From the NCBI RefSeq assembly GCF_000577615.1, contig NZ_CBXX010000002.1:248001-312000 (forward strand): 64,000 bases of DNA, in the 5' to 3' direction. The stretch comes from Herbaspirillum sp. RV1423. Lineage in GTDB: Bacteria > Pseudomonadota > Gammaproteobacteria > Burkholderiales > Burkholderiaceae_D. Within the stretch, counting starts at the first letter, position 1; each line of letters begins with the position of its first letter. A program made the translations under genes and the position numbers. The notes under the pieces were generated by a model that did not search any database, was not told where the DNA came from, and worked only from the letters and a program-made list of their open reading frames with translations. Of this stretch, positions 9,995 to 18,756 are shown piece after piece.

Positions 9995-12900
9995 ATGACA
10001 ACATCTTCGACAGGATCGGCCGCGTTGGCGGCCATTGCGCGGGTGGCCCTGGCAAGCGCTTGCCTGCTGCTGCCGGCGTGGTCCGGTATTGCCGCGCAGA
10101 CGACGGAAGATGCGCCCGCGGAGACAAAGGCAGCGGCGCCTGCGCAGACCAAGGCAGTGGCGCCTGCGCCACAACCGGAGGCCGAGGTCAAACCTGCGCC
10201 GGTTGTGACGCCGGCGCCGGAAGCCGTCCCGTCCCCCGCGCCGGTCAAGGTTCCGGCAAAGGCGCCCGTCAAAGCGACGGTGGAAGATACGCCCGCAGCG
10301 GCATCTGCGCCAGCGTCGATCGCGGCGCCGCCGGTTGCGCCCGCGCCGGCAGTGAAATCCGCGTCGACGGCAATCCCCGTGCCGGAAACGATTGCTGCGC
10401 CCGTGCCGGCCAAAGCGATTGCCAAGCCGCCCGCCAAAGCCGCCGCAACGCCTGAAGACAAGGCGCAACCGGCCTGGGCCGGCGACAAGCTCATGACGCC
10501 GCAGGCGGCGCAGGTCATCGTCAGCAAGGTCGTGATCCGGCCCGACGAGCAGGACGGCCCGGCTGCGCAATTACTGTCGCAGAATGTCCTGAAGCAGTTC
10601 ACCCCGGCCCTGCGCAAGCAGATCCAGCAGGCCTTGCTGGAGATCTACTCGGAAGATCCCGCCTACATGCAGGCCTACCGCGAGAGCACGATGCCGCTGT
10701 CGGACAACATCGTCGGCCCGATCACCTTGTCATGGCTGAACCGGTTCTGGTTCGAATTCAAGATGGAACCGTCCGGCAATCTGACCAACGCGTCGGTGTC
10801 GGCGTTGCTGCATTTCGCCGCGACGGTCAAGGCCCATCCGGAATGGAAAGCCGACCTGATCAGCGCCGACCTCGGACGCTGGATCGACGGTTTCGACGAC
10901 GAAGACAAGGCGCGTTACTACCAGATCCGCCTGGCCGGGACCGACGAACAGATCCTCGCGATGTTGCGGCTCTATCACTACGAGACCGACAATAACCGGC
11001 GCCCCGGTCCCGATTCGGACCGGGCCTTGCTGACCATCTACAGCTACAGCCTGAACGCCGCCGACCTCAAGCTGCTGGCGTCCAAATCGCAGGTGATCGC
11101 CAAATTGTCGGCGCTGCAAGACGTGGTGTACCTGAACCAGCCGCTGTTCGACGCCGCCGTGCTCGATGCGCTCAAGGACCTCGGGCCGCAAGCCGAGTCC
11201 TACCTGCCGGCCGCGAGGGAAGCCGCGCTGGAGCAGAGCTACCGGCTTACCCTGGCGTCGCTGCAACTGTTGAGGGACGGCAAGACGGTGCCGGACGCGA
11301 TCATCAACGAACTGGAAAAGCTGTCCGGCACCTATCCCAACCAGGCATTCTTCAGCGAAGCGATCCTCGACGCCACGGCCAAGGTCAGCGAGCCGATCGA
11401 CCAGTACATGCCGGAGATCATCAACGCCGCCGAGACCAGCACCTCGTATATCCTGACCGCGCGCGCGTTGGCCGAACTGAGCGCCAACCGCAAGAACGAA
11501 CCGGTGCCGCCGGTGATCCTGGACATGCTCAAGGGCTTGCAAGACCTCGAGTATCCGCAACTGTGGCTGTTCGATAAAGCGGTCATGGCGCGCTTGCGCA
11601 ATGGCATCGGCGCTTGCCCGAGCGGCACGCCGGGCAACGCCTCGGACCGTCGCAAGATCTCCGCCGAACAGATGAAGCAACTGGAAGCGGCCATCAAGGA
11701 CCAGAGCCTGTACGACCAGCTCGACAAGCTCTGGAAGGAGAAGTCGTGCAGCATGATCGATGCGCTGGCGATGCCGCAGCAGATCGAAGCCCTGTACATC
11801 AAATATCGCGCTTCCATCCGCGCCACCGCGCGCAAGCGGCCGCCTTACGATCCGAACAAGCATGTGCTGTGGGACGGCAACGGCTGCGGTTGCGTGCTTG
11901 ACGAGCTGGTGGGCGAGGTCTACGGCTTTTATCCGTTCTGGCTGGCCGGCAAGACGCAAAAGGTCGATTTCAGCACCTTGTCGCGCATTGCCTATTACGG
12001 TCCGACTTTCGACGACACCGGCGTGCTGCGGCAAGCCAACGACGGCCGCGATTTCGTGGCGGCGGCCGAAAACGGCGACCTGACGCAGAACGATTTCGTC
12101 AATATCGCGCAACGCCACCAGACCGCGGTCGACTGGGTCATCCAGCGCAACGACTGGCGCTCGTGGAGCAAGATGGACAAGGGCCGCAAGGAACAAGTGT
12201 TCGAACGCCTGACGGCTAGCATCGTCAAACTGATGTCGATCAAGCTACATAACTGGACCTCGACCATTTCCAACCACCTGCCGTTCGGCGAACGCTTCGT
12301 GCCGACCAACGGCGAGGGCGTCACCTTGTTTTTCGACGGCTATCCGGACGATGACGTGTCGGTCGGCGTGTTCAACAAGTTTGTCGATACTTTGCGCGGC
12401 AGACTGCGCCGTGCCCATGCCGGCGACGCCATCAATGTCATGATGCGCCACACCGCGCTGGGCGACGGCATCTACGATTACGCCAATTTATACGGGCTGA
12501 TCGCCACGGCGGAAGCCAGTCGCAGCAACAATCTGCTGGACAAAGTGGAACGCGACCAGAATGCGCGTCCGCGCATGCTGGTGTTGCTGGAAGAGGAAAC
12601 CACCGATTCCAAGAAACAACTGCGCCTGCGCATCGAGGGGGCATTGCATGGCGAACAGCGCGCCAAGCTGCTGCGCCAGATGGTGCCGGTGATTACCTTC
12701 GACAACGACAACTGGCAGCAACTGCAGGACGACATCATCTATTTCAAGGACAATTTCGGCGGCGTCGGTTTCTGGCCGATGTCCATGACCGCGCCGCCGC
12801 CGGCCGCGGCCGGCAAGGAAAAGCCAATCGATGAAATATTGCCGAGCACGGCCGGAGTGCAACAGTGCGACGTCAGCCGCAATGTCAGCCAGTGCATCGC

Positions 12901-13255
12901 CGATTTTTACCAGACCAATCCGGGCGCCGAGGCATCTCCGGTCTGCAAGACCGTGTGCGAAAACCTCTACGCGTTCCGCCTGGCGACCAAGCTGGCGTTC
13001 ATGCTGCTGATCGGCTGCGCGGCGCTGTATTACTGCTCGTGCCTGTGGCGCGAGACCATGGCGCGCTATCACCATGCGCCTGGAGTGATCGTTGCCGCCG
13101 TATGGATTCTGCTAGCGATGGCCTTGCTGTTCTGCGATCCGTTCCTGCGATGGCTGGCGCGCGGTTACATGCTTCCGATTTTCCTGGTGTTGTTCATCAT
13201 CGGCTTGATCGCCTGGTATCAGTATTTGTTGAAAGAACGCGATGAGCAGCCATGA
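9995..13255 (+). CDS. membrane-anchored eCIS-operon protein with PG-binding-like and degenerate GH18-like regions
   Basis: A 1086-residue protein whose ATG lies one base after the ATPase stop. The N-terminus has a signal peptide (LASACLLLPAWSGIAAQ), then an Ala/Pro/Lys-rich linker to about residue 165. Residues about 205-255 (QIQQALLEIY...DNIVGPITLSWLNRFWF) resemble a peptidoglycan-binding helix bundle. Around residues 640-930 VYGFYPFWLAG, KVDFSTLSRIAYYG, GVTLFFDGYPDDD and GGVGFWPM follow the order of strands in GH18 barrels. The position of the catalytic DxxDxDxE motif reads FFDGYPDDD, so activity is doubtful. Three transmembrane helices close the protein. I infer a cell-envelope protein anchoring or releasing the particle; domain calls are by eye. 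Confidence 0.6.
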   Translation: MTTSSTGSAALAAIARVALASACLLLPAWSGIAAQTTEDAPAETKAAAPAQTKAVAPAPQPEAEVKPAPVVTPAPEAVPSPAPVKVPAKAPVKATVEDTPAAASAPASIAAPPVAPAPAVKSASTAIPVPETIAAPVPAKAIAKPPAKAAATPEDKAQPAWAGDKLMTPQAAQVIVSKVVIRPDEQDGPAAQLLSQNVLKQFTPALRKQIQQALLEIYSEDPAYMQAYRESTMPLSDNIVGPITLSWLNRFWFEFKMEPSGNLTNASVSALLHFAATVKAHPEWKADLISADLGRWIDGFDDEDKARYYQIRLAGTDEQILAMLRLYHYETDNNRRPGPDSDRALLTIYSYSLNAADLKLLASKSQVIAKLSALQDVVYLNQPLFDAAVLDALKDLGPQAESYLPAAREAALEQSYRLTLASLQLLRDGKTVPDAIINELEKLSGTYPNQAFFSEAILDATAKVSEPIDQYMPEIINAAETSTSYILTARALAELSANRKNEPVPPVILDMLKGLQDLEYPQLWLFDKAVMARLRNGIGACPSGTPGNASDRRKISAEQMKQLEAAIKDQSLYDQLDKLWKEKSCSMIDALAMPQQIEALYIKYRASIRATARKRPPYDPNKHVLWDGNGCGCVLDELVGEVYGFYPFWLAGKTQKVDFSTLSRIAYYGPTFDDTGVLRQANDGRDFVAAAENGDLTQNDFVNIAQRHQTAVDWVIQRNDWRSWSKMDKGRKEQVFERLTASIVKLMSIKLHNWTSTISNHLPFGERFVPTNGEGVTLFFDGYPDDDVSVGVFNKFVDTLRGRLRRAHAGDAINVMMRHTALGDGIYDYANLYGLIATAEASRSNNLLDKVERDQNARPRMLVLLEEETTDSKKQLRLRIEGALHGEQRAKLLRQMVPVITFDNDNWQQLQDDIIYFKDNFGGVGFWPMSMTAPPPAAAGKEKPIDEILPSTAGVQQCDVSRNVSQCIADFYQTNPGAEASPVCKTVCENLYAFRLATKLAFMLLIGCAALYYCSCLWRETMARYHHAPGVIVAAVWILLAMALLFCDPFLRWLARGYMLPIFLVLFIIGLIAWYQYLLKERDEQP

Positions 13256-14880
13256 GAACCGGCGATGACAATCACGACGCGATGAGCGCGCACTCCGCAG
13301 CCAAGGGTATGCACATCCTAGAACAGCCGCAGCCGTTCCGCGACTCCATGCTATGGGAACTGCAGCGCCGCTACTTCAGCGAGCGCGGCGCGCGCGCCTG
13401 GCGCGACGAGGAAGTGCCGCATTACATCACCAGCAATCCCACGATTGCATCGGCCTACGCCGAGACCGTTTTTGTGTTTTTGCAGGAGCGGCAACGGCGG
13501 GCGCCGTTTGCCGGGGGGCTCGATGAACCTTTGACCATCTGCGAACTGGGCGCCGGGTCGGGGCGTTTCGCCTTCCATTTCCTGCGCCGTCTCGTGGAAC
13601 TGTGTTCCGCATCCGGCGTTGCGCCGACTGCTTTCCGCTATGTCCTTACCGATTTCACGCAGAGCAACCTGGATGCCTGGCGTGCCCATTCGCGCTTCCA
13701 GGCGTGGTTTGCCGACGGCTTGCTGGAGACGGCGTTGTTCGATGTGAACCGGTCCGACGAACTGTTCTTGCAGGTCGGCGGGGCACGGCTGGGGCGCGGC
13801 GCGTTGCAGCAACCGCTGGTGGTGCTGGCCAACTACGTGTTCGACGGCGTACCGCAGGATCTCTACTATTTCGAGGATCACGTGGCCCATGACTGCCTGG
13901 TGGCATTGATGGCCGATGGCGAGGCGCATGACGTGTCGCCCGAGGCAGACGCCGCCGGATTGCTCGAACATCTCCGTCTTGAATACAGCTTCAGGCAACT
14001 GACGGCAGCGCCTTACGACGATCCCGTGTTGCAGCAACTGTTTGCGCACTATGGCAAAACGGTGGAACACGGACATCTGCTGTTTCCGGCAAGCAGCCTG
14101 CAGGCACTGGAACGTTTGCGGGCCTTGTCGCGCAGCGGCTTGTTCCTGCTCTCGGCGGACAAGGGACACTACTTGCCGGAAGAGATGGTGCAGGCTGCGC
14201 CGCCGGCCTTGTCGCGCCACGGATCGTTTTCGCTGAGCGTGAATTACCATGCCTTGCTGCAATGGGGAAAGCACCACGGCGGCGTCGCGCTGCAGCCGCA
14301 ATATCGCCATCGCAGCCTGGCGATCATCGGCGTGCTGCTGGCCGATGATGCGCATCTGTACGAAGCGACGGGCCGGGCTTATGCGCATCTGCTGGCCGGA
14401 TTCGGCCCCGACGATTTTTACACGCTGGTCAGCTTCATGCGTCGCCATCTGGCGAAGATGGAAATCAACGACATCCTGGCCTATCTGCGCTTCGGCCAGG
14501 ATGACGCCCATCAGTTGTTCCGCGTCATTCCCCGGCTCAAGGAACTGGCGCCAACGCTTGACGACAGGCACGTCGAAGAGGTGCGCGCGCTGGTCGATCG
14601 CAGTTGGGACAGTTATTTCCCGCTGGGAGAAGAAAACGATCTGGCGTTTGAGATCGGTTGCTTGCTCTATGAACTGGATGATTTCGACGGCGCATTAAGT
14701 TATTTCGAGCGCACCGAGCAACTCTACGGCGCCAACCCCGGCGTCTGGTACAACATGGCGGCATGCCTCCAGCAACTGGGGCAAGACCGTCCGGCGCAAA
14801 CGTTGCTGGAAAACGTATTGCGGGTCATGCCCGACAACGAAGGCGCGCGCGCTTTGCTGGATCGGTTGCACGCGCGTTGA
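13252..14880 (+). CDS. MidA-like SAM-dependent methyltransferase with C-terminal TPR region
   Basis: A 542-residue protein whose ATG overlaps the upstream stop. Motif I for SAM binding is ICELGAGSGRFAFHFLRRL near residue 95. It is followed by YVLTDFTQSN and by VVLANYVFDGVPQD, the pattern of the MidA/NDUFAF7 methyltransferase family. The last 90 residues (FEIGCLLYELDDFDGALSYFE, PGVWYNMAACLQQLGQ) form two TPR-like helical hairpins. Position in the injection-system operon suggests it modifies a particle or cargo protein, since the best-studied family member methylates a protein arginine. That link is inference. An in-frame ATG downstream (at 13282) could be the true start. Confidence 0.65.
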   Translation: MRTGDDNHDAMSAHSAAKGMHILEQPQPFRDSMLWELQRRYFSERGARAWRDEEVPHYITSNPTIASAYAETVFVFLQERQRRAPFAGGLDEPLTICELGAGSGRFAFHFLRRLVELCSASGVAPTAFRYVLTDFTQSNLDAWRAHSRFQAWFADGLLETALFDVNRSDELFLQVGGARLGRGALQQPLVVLANYVFDGVPQDLYYFEDHVAHDCLVALMADGEAHDVSPEADAAGLLEHLRLEYSFRQLTAAPYDDPVLQQLFAHYGKTVEHGHLLFPASSLQALERLRALSRSGLFLLSADKGHYLPEEMVQAAPPALSRHGSFSLSVNYHALLQWGKHHGGVALQPQYRHRSLAIIGVLLADDAHLYEATGRAYAHLLAGFGPDDFYTLVSFMRRHLAKMEINDILAYLRFGQDDAHQLFRVIPRLKELAPTLDDRHVEEVRALVDRSWDSYFPLGEENDLAFEIGCLLYELDDFDGALSYFERTEQLYGANPGVWYNMAACLQQLGQDRPAQTLLENVLRVMPDNEGARALLDRLHAR

Positions 14881-14934
14881 TGCGAACCGGCGTCAGGTTT
14901 CATGGATGAATGCCCGCTTGGAGCGTGATTTGCA

Positions 14935-16557
14935 ATGAAAGCGCCGCTGCAGAATCATACCGTCGCCAAGAGTGCCGTTTCCGGCGTGTCGGCAGACCGC
15001 CGCTCCGGCGAGTCCACCGGCTTTGTCGATAACCGGGAGAGCGCCGCCGTCCAGCGACAATTGGCCGATCTTGCCAAGGATGGAATCCGGACGCAGCCGC
15101 ATCGGTCCCTCGCTGACATGATGAACGACAACCCGCGCACGATACAGCAACGGCAAGCTTCGGAAACGATCGGCGGCGGCGCTGCTTCAGCCGGCAATGT
15201 GGCGTCGCAGGATCGGGCGGGGGTAAAGCCGGCCTTGCAGGCCAAGAGCGGCGTGGCGCAGCTTGAGACGGTCATCACCCACAGGGCGGGCTCGATTAAT
15301 TTTGGCGGAAAGAATTGGGCGGTCGGCAAGAAGATGGAAGCCAAACTGGATCCGTTCGACCCCGTCAAGGGAACGGCGACCGGCGACAACTGGACATGGA
15401 TGCAGAGCCTGAGCCGTACATTGAAAGACAAGATGATCCGGGGACATCTCTTGAATCATGACCTCGGCGGTTTCGCCGTGCCTGAGAATCTGTATCCGAT
15501 CACGCATCGCGCCAACATGGATCACAAGCACAAGGTCGAATACCCGTTAAAGCGCGCCCTGCAAAAATTGCATGAAAAATATGAGGACGATGAAGAGGGG
15601 GCCGCAAAAGACAGGTTGCTCTATGACGTGACCGTGATCGGAGAAGTCGAGAATGCGAAATTTCATATAGATGCCAAAACGGAGGAGGGCAATAAGCCGG
15701 TGCCAGGGGTAGACGGCTATGACGTCGTGTCCACCCCGAAAAAGAAGACGCCGATCAGCAAACACACCGATCCCGGCGCAAAAGTGCCGCCCGACTGGTA
15801 CCACGGAGACAGGAGGCATGGAATAGCGGGTGTCGGGGAACGGAAGGAAATGGAGGATGAGGAGAAGAACGGGCACCTGGTCTTCGATTACAAGGAGAAC
15901 AAGGATGTCGATATATCCCCCAACGTGGCAGTCAAATATACCAAGCCTGAGAAGCTGTCCGAGGAGGATTCGGAGGTCATTGCGGAAGTCATCGACGCTT
16001 TCGCCGAGTATTTGGGCGAGGAGGAATTTCTCGCTGACGCCGTGAGAGAGCAAGCCGACTTTTTTTCGGCGCACCTGGAAAATTACTGGGTGAAGAATCT
16101 GACGGCGCACTCCGATGAGGAGGTCATTGAAGCGCTCCAGGTCGAGATTGAAAAGGCATGGAACGCCAAACGGCGGCTCAGAGGTTACCAAAGAGGCGCC
16201 GGCCGGGGCGGCAGCAAGGGCGGCAGGTTAGGCAGGGTGGGTGGCAAGGCAGATCGGGCGGATACGGATGCAGATGACGGGGAAAGAAAGGACAGCGCAG
16301 GCAAGGGGCGCGGAGGCAGAGGAGGTAGCAGGCGAGGCAGGGCAGGCAAGGTCGGCAAAGTGGACAAGGTCGATGTCGATGCTGATGCCGATGAGGCGGA
16401 TAAGATAGACAAGGCTGTGAAGTCGGTCAGGGGCCGGGGAGGCAGGGGCGGCAGGGCAGATGACAAGGCGGACAAGGCTGATAAGGGGCGGGGAGGCGCC
16501 AGAGGAGCCCGAGGAGGTCGGCGAGGCAGCGGGAGCCGGCGCGCCAGGCGCCATTGA
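14935..16557 (+). CDS. probable eCIS cargo: His-Me-type DNA/RNA endonuclease domain with RG-rich basic tail
   Basis: A 540-residue protein. Residues 30-80 (FVDNRESAAVQRQLADLA, NDNPRTIQQRQ) carry the DNR...QRxL / N(N)SPR...QLR signature I recall at the N-termini of proteins encoded beside eCIS loci, probably for loading. Residues 165-205 read RGHLLNHDLGG...NLYPITHRANMDHKHKVE, matching non-specific endonucleases of the His-Me finger type; His171 is the likely general base and Asn184/Asn191 candidate metal ligands. From about residue 418 the protein is an RG/RGG- and Lys/Asp-rich tail ending RRARRH. There is no signal peptide, consistent with packaging into the particle. A GGAG lies 11 bases before the ATG. 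Codon use in the middle is more AT-rich than in neighbouring genes. No obvious immunity gene follows. Confidence 0.72.
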   Translation: MKAPLQNHTVAKSAVSGVSADRRSGESTGFVDNRESAAVQRQLADLAKDGIRTQPHRSLADMMNDNPRTIQQRQASETIGGGAASAGNVASQDRAGVKPALQAKSGVAQLETVITHRAGSINFGGKNWAVGKKMEAKLDPFDPVKGTATGDNWTWMQSLSRTLKDKMIRGHLLNHDLGGFAVPENLYPITHRANMDHKHKVEYPLKRALQKLHEKYEDDEEGAAKDRLLYDVTVIGEVENAKFHIDAKTEEGNKPVPGVDGYDVVSTPKKKTPISKHTDPGAKVPPDWYHGDRRHGIAGVGERKEMEDEEKNGHLVFDYKENKDVDISPNVAVKYTKPEKLSEEDSEVIAEVIDAFAEYLGEEEFLADAVREQADFFSAHLENYWVKNLTAHSDEEVIEALQVEIEKAWNAKRRLRGYQRGAGRGGSKGGRLGRVGGKADRADTDADDGERKDSAGKGRGGRGGSRRGRAGKVGKVDKVDVDADADEADKIDKAVKSVRGRGGRGGRADDKADKADKGRGGARGARGGRRGSGSRRARRH

Positions 16558-16665
16558 TCGCTTCCACCATCCTGTTCAGCGGCGCTTCGGCATCTTCGGT
16601 CCCGGGGGCGCGTCCATCGGGACTTCTCGATCAACTCGCTGAACGCATATCAGCCTGTCCAGGGA
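16553..16665 (-). pseudogene. decayed partial copy of the small gene at 18753-19157
   Basis: On the minus strand this stretch reads FSELIEKSR, then after an internal deletion RAPGTEDAEAPLNRMVEAI. The intact gene at 18753-19157 reads FSELIEESR...GRAPGTEDAEAPLNRMVESI. About 17 codons are missing between the two blocks and the frame shifts. Homology stops abruptly at the TGA of the preceding nuclease gene, whose stop codon lies inside this remnant. The 5' third of the gene is absent apart from a possible short block near 16655. Confidence 0.75.
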
Positions 16666-17056
16666 ATCCAGAGGATTTGTCGACAATTTTCCAATCTCGC
16701 CCTCTTTGACATGGATCAAAGTTGATGGCTGGCGCTACCGCCAGAATGAGCTTTCACGCTGCATCCCGCCACGTGGATGTACATGGCGGCCTGTCGCGAA
16801 ATGCCGTCGAGGCGCCGAATCTGCACGCTGCGTTGTCGGTCGAGAGCGGCGACATCGTCACAGCGAGGTGAGCCATACGCGCGGCGCAGTGCTCTTCTCC
16901 GCGTGGCGACGGATCATTGCTCCTTCAACGGGACATCTATGCCGCAGGTCCGTCGATGATGCTGCGCGAGCTGTTGCAGGCGTTGCGCTTGAGCATTGAT
17001 CCCACCCGCATGCATACCGATTCGGTTGGTGCTTAAACAATTCAAGGAGAACTGAC
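16666..17056. other. intergenic region upstream of the thiolase gene
   Basis: This stretch holds the FNR-type site at 16706-16719 and one 41-codon open frame (16746-16871) starting MSFHAASRHVDVHGG, which has no ribosome site and no family I recognise. It may be a remnant, since the whole 16558-17056 stretch looks like a recombination scar. An AAGGAGA ribosome-binding site lies just before the ATG at 17057. Confidence 0.5.
16706..16719. promoter_or_regulatory. FNR/Anr-type site upstream of the thiolase gene
   Basis: TTGAC-ATGG-ATCAA matches the FNR consensus TTGAT-N4-ATCAA at nine of ten half-site positions. It lies 338 bases upstream of the thiolase ATG, so either a long leader or a lost intervening gene separates site and target. 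Confidence 0.55.
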
Positions 17057-18241
17057 ATGAGCCAAAAAGAAGTAGTCATTTGCAATCCCGTCCGCACAGC
17101 CATCGGCACCTTCGGCGGAAGTTTGAAAGACGTGGCTGCACCGGATTTGGGGGCAACCGTCATCCGCGAAAGCCTCAAGCGCTCCGGCTTGCCCGCCGAC
17201 AAGGTGCAGACGCTGGTCATGGGTAACGTGATCCAGGCCGGCGTCAAGATGAACGCGGCGCGTCAGGCGGGGATCGGTGCAGGCTTGCCGGTCGACGTCC
17301 CCGCGCTAACCGTCAATCGCGTCTGCGGTTCGGGGGCGCAGGGCGTGGTGAGCGCAGCGTTGGAAATCTGGAGCGGCATGATCGACTGCGCGATTGCCGG
17401 CGGCATGGAAAACATGGATCGTGCGCCGTACTTGTTGCCGCAGGGGCGCTGGGGCGCGCGCATGGGCGATGTGACCATGTTCGACAGTATGTTGCGCGAC
17501 GGATTGAACGATGCGTTTTCCGGTCAGCATTCCGGCTGGCACACCGAAGATCTGGTCACGCAAAAGAATATCTCGCGCGACGATCAGGATCGCTGGGCGT
17601 TGCGTTCGCAACAACGTTTTTCCGCCGCGCAGGCTGCCGGCAAGTTCGACGCTGAAATCGCCGCCGTCGAAGTGCCTGGCCGTAAAGGGCCGACCGTGTT
17701 CAGCAAAGATGAACATAACCGCCCGGAAACCACAGCCGAGTCGCTGGCCAAGCTCAAGCCGGCATTCCGCAAGGACGGGACGATCACGGCAGGCAGCGCG
17801 CCGGGGCTGAACACCGGTGCGGCCGCGATGATTGTCGCCGAACGGCAATGGGCTGCGCAGAATGGGCTCAAGCCGATGGCGCGCCTGGTGTCGTATGGCG
17901 TGGGGGCGGTCGAGCCCGGCATGTTCGGCTTGGGACCGGTGCCGGCGGTTCATCAGGTGCTCGCACGTGCAGGGTGGAGCGTGGCGGATGTGGATCGTAT
18001 TGAAATCAACGAAGCATTTGCCGCCATTACGCTCGCCTGTTTGCGCGAACTGGGCTTTGCCGAAGACAAGGTCAATGTCGAAGGCGGCGCCATTGCCCAT
18101 GGACATCCGATCGGCGCCACCGGCGCAGTGCTCACGACGCGTCTGCTGCATTCGATGCAGCGCGACGGACTCAAACGCGGCGTGGTCACGCTTTGCATCG
18201 GCGGCGGGCAAGGCATCGCACTGGCGTTGGAGATGTTGTAG
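17057..18241 (+). CDS. acetyl-CoA acetyltransferase (thiolase)
   Basis: A 394-residue cytoplasmic enzyme, the usual length for biosynthetic or degradative thiolases. It condenses two acetyl-CoA to acetoacetyl-CoA, or cleaves 3-ketoacyl-CoA. Catalytic residues are in place: Cys90 in NRVCGSG, His350 in GHPIGATG and Cys380 in CIGGGQG. The usual ASGxNDGAAA stretch reads APGLNTGAAA, with Thr in place of the near-invariant Asp, an oddity that may tune activity. An AAGGAGA ribosome site precedes the ATG. It stands alone, with no reductase or synthase gene beside it, so a role in polyhydroxybutyrate or fatty-acid metabolism cannot be settled. The FNR box upstream hints at low-oxygen expression. Confidence 0.9.
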   Translation: MSQKEVVICNPVRTAIGTFGGSLKDVAAPDLGATVIRESLKRSGLPADKVQTLVMGNVIQAGVKMNAARQAGIGAGLPVDVPALTVNRVCGSGAQGVVSAALEIWSGMIDCAIAGGMENMDRAPYLLPQGRWGARMGDVTMFDSMLRDGLNDAFSGQHSGWHTEDLVTQKNISRDDQDRWALRSQQRFSAAQAAGKFDAEIAAVEVPGRKGPTVFSKDEHNRPETTAESLAKLKPAFRKDGTITAGSAPGLNTGAAAMIVAERQWAAQNGLKPMARLVSYGVGAVEPGMFGLGPVPAVHQVLARAGWSVADVDRIEINEAFAAITLACLRELGFAEDKVNVEGGAIAHGHPIGATGAVLTTRLLHSMQRDGLKRGVVTLCIGGGQGIALALEML

Positions 18242-18306
18242 CCACCTGCATCAAGCGGTGGCAATTCTCCGCTAGCGCATTTTTTCACTTCTTGAAAGGA
18301 ATGATC

Positions 18307-18621
18307 ATGACACTCCCTGGCATCGCGACGACGGCTCTTCTGGTTGCCATGATGGCGGCTCCGGCCTTTGCCAGAGACGGCAACCCTGATGGGTTCAACT
18401 GGAACAGGGACAATATCCGGGGCTGGTCCTTGATGACGGAGCAAGAACGCACTCAACATCAAGCCAGGATGTACGCTGCCAAGAGCTATGAAGAGTGCAA
18501 GGCGCTTCAGGAGGAGCAAGACAAGGCCATGGAAGCGCGCGCAAAGGAAAAAGGCGTGCCCCTGCCTGTGCCTCAACACGATGGCTGTGATGTCATGAGG
18601 TCCAGGGGCGTCATCAAATAG
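18307..18621 (+). CDS. small secreted protein, function unknown
   Basis: I chose ATG 18307, which gives six bases to AAAGGA; ATG 18301 directly abuts it. The 104-residue product has a clear signal peptide (TTALLVAMMAAPAFA, cleavage before RDG). The mature part is hydrophilic, with WNRDNIRGWSLMTEQERTQHQARM and two cysteines that may pair (SYEECK and DGCDVMR). The motif resembles small periplasmic proteins of Burkholderiales that I cannot name. There is no operon partner on this strand. Confidence 0.65.
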   Translation: MTLPGIATTALLVAMMAAPAFARDGNPDGFNWNRDNIRGWSLMTEQERTQHQARMYAAKSYEECKALQEEQDKAMEARAKEKGVPLPVPQHDGCDVMRSRGVIK

Positions 18622-18633
18622 ACCGATTCGATG

Positions 18634-18756
18634 CCGGTGCGAGCGCTAAAGGCGGCATCCATGAGGGGCGTTCATCGGTGCGCCGTCGTGGCGGATGGCG
18701 CATTCATCGCCGGCAACGACCTCCTGACGGATGGCGGCGTCACCGCAACCCGCTAG
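18634..18756 (+). pseudogene. fossil 3' end of a short-chain dehydrogenase/reductase
   Basis: The frame ending at TAG 18754-18756 reads FIAGNDLLTDGGVTATR, the characteristic C-terminus of SDR-family oxidoreductases (F-I-T/A-G-x-x-L-x-V/T-DGG). Only about 20-35 residues are recognisable, and there is no Rossmann domain upstream, where the small secreted gene lies instead. Confidence 0.65.

Noticed and set aside
7927-10617. 896-codon minus-strand frame across the ATPase gene
   Set aside because: It is antisense to the AAA+ ATPase, whose Walker motifs prove the plus strand; the Ala/Gly-rich translation is a shadow.
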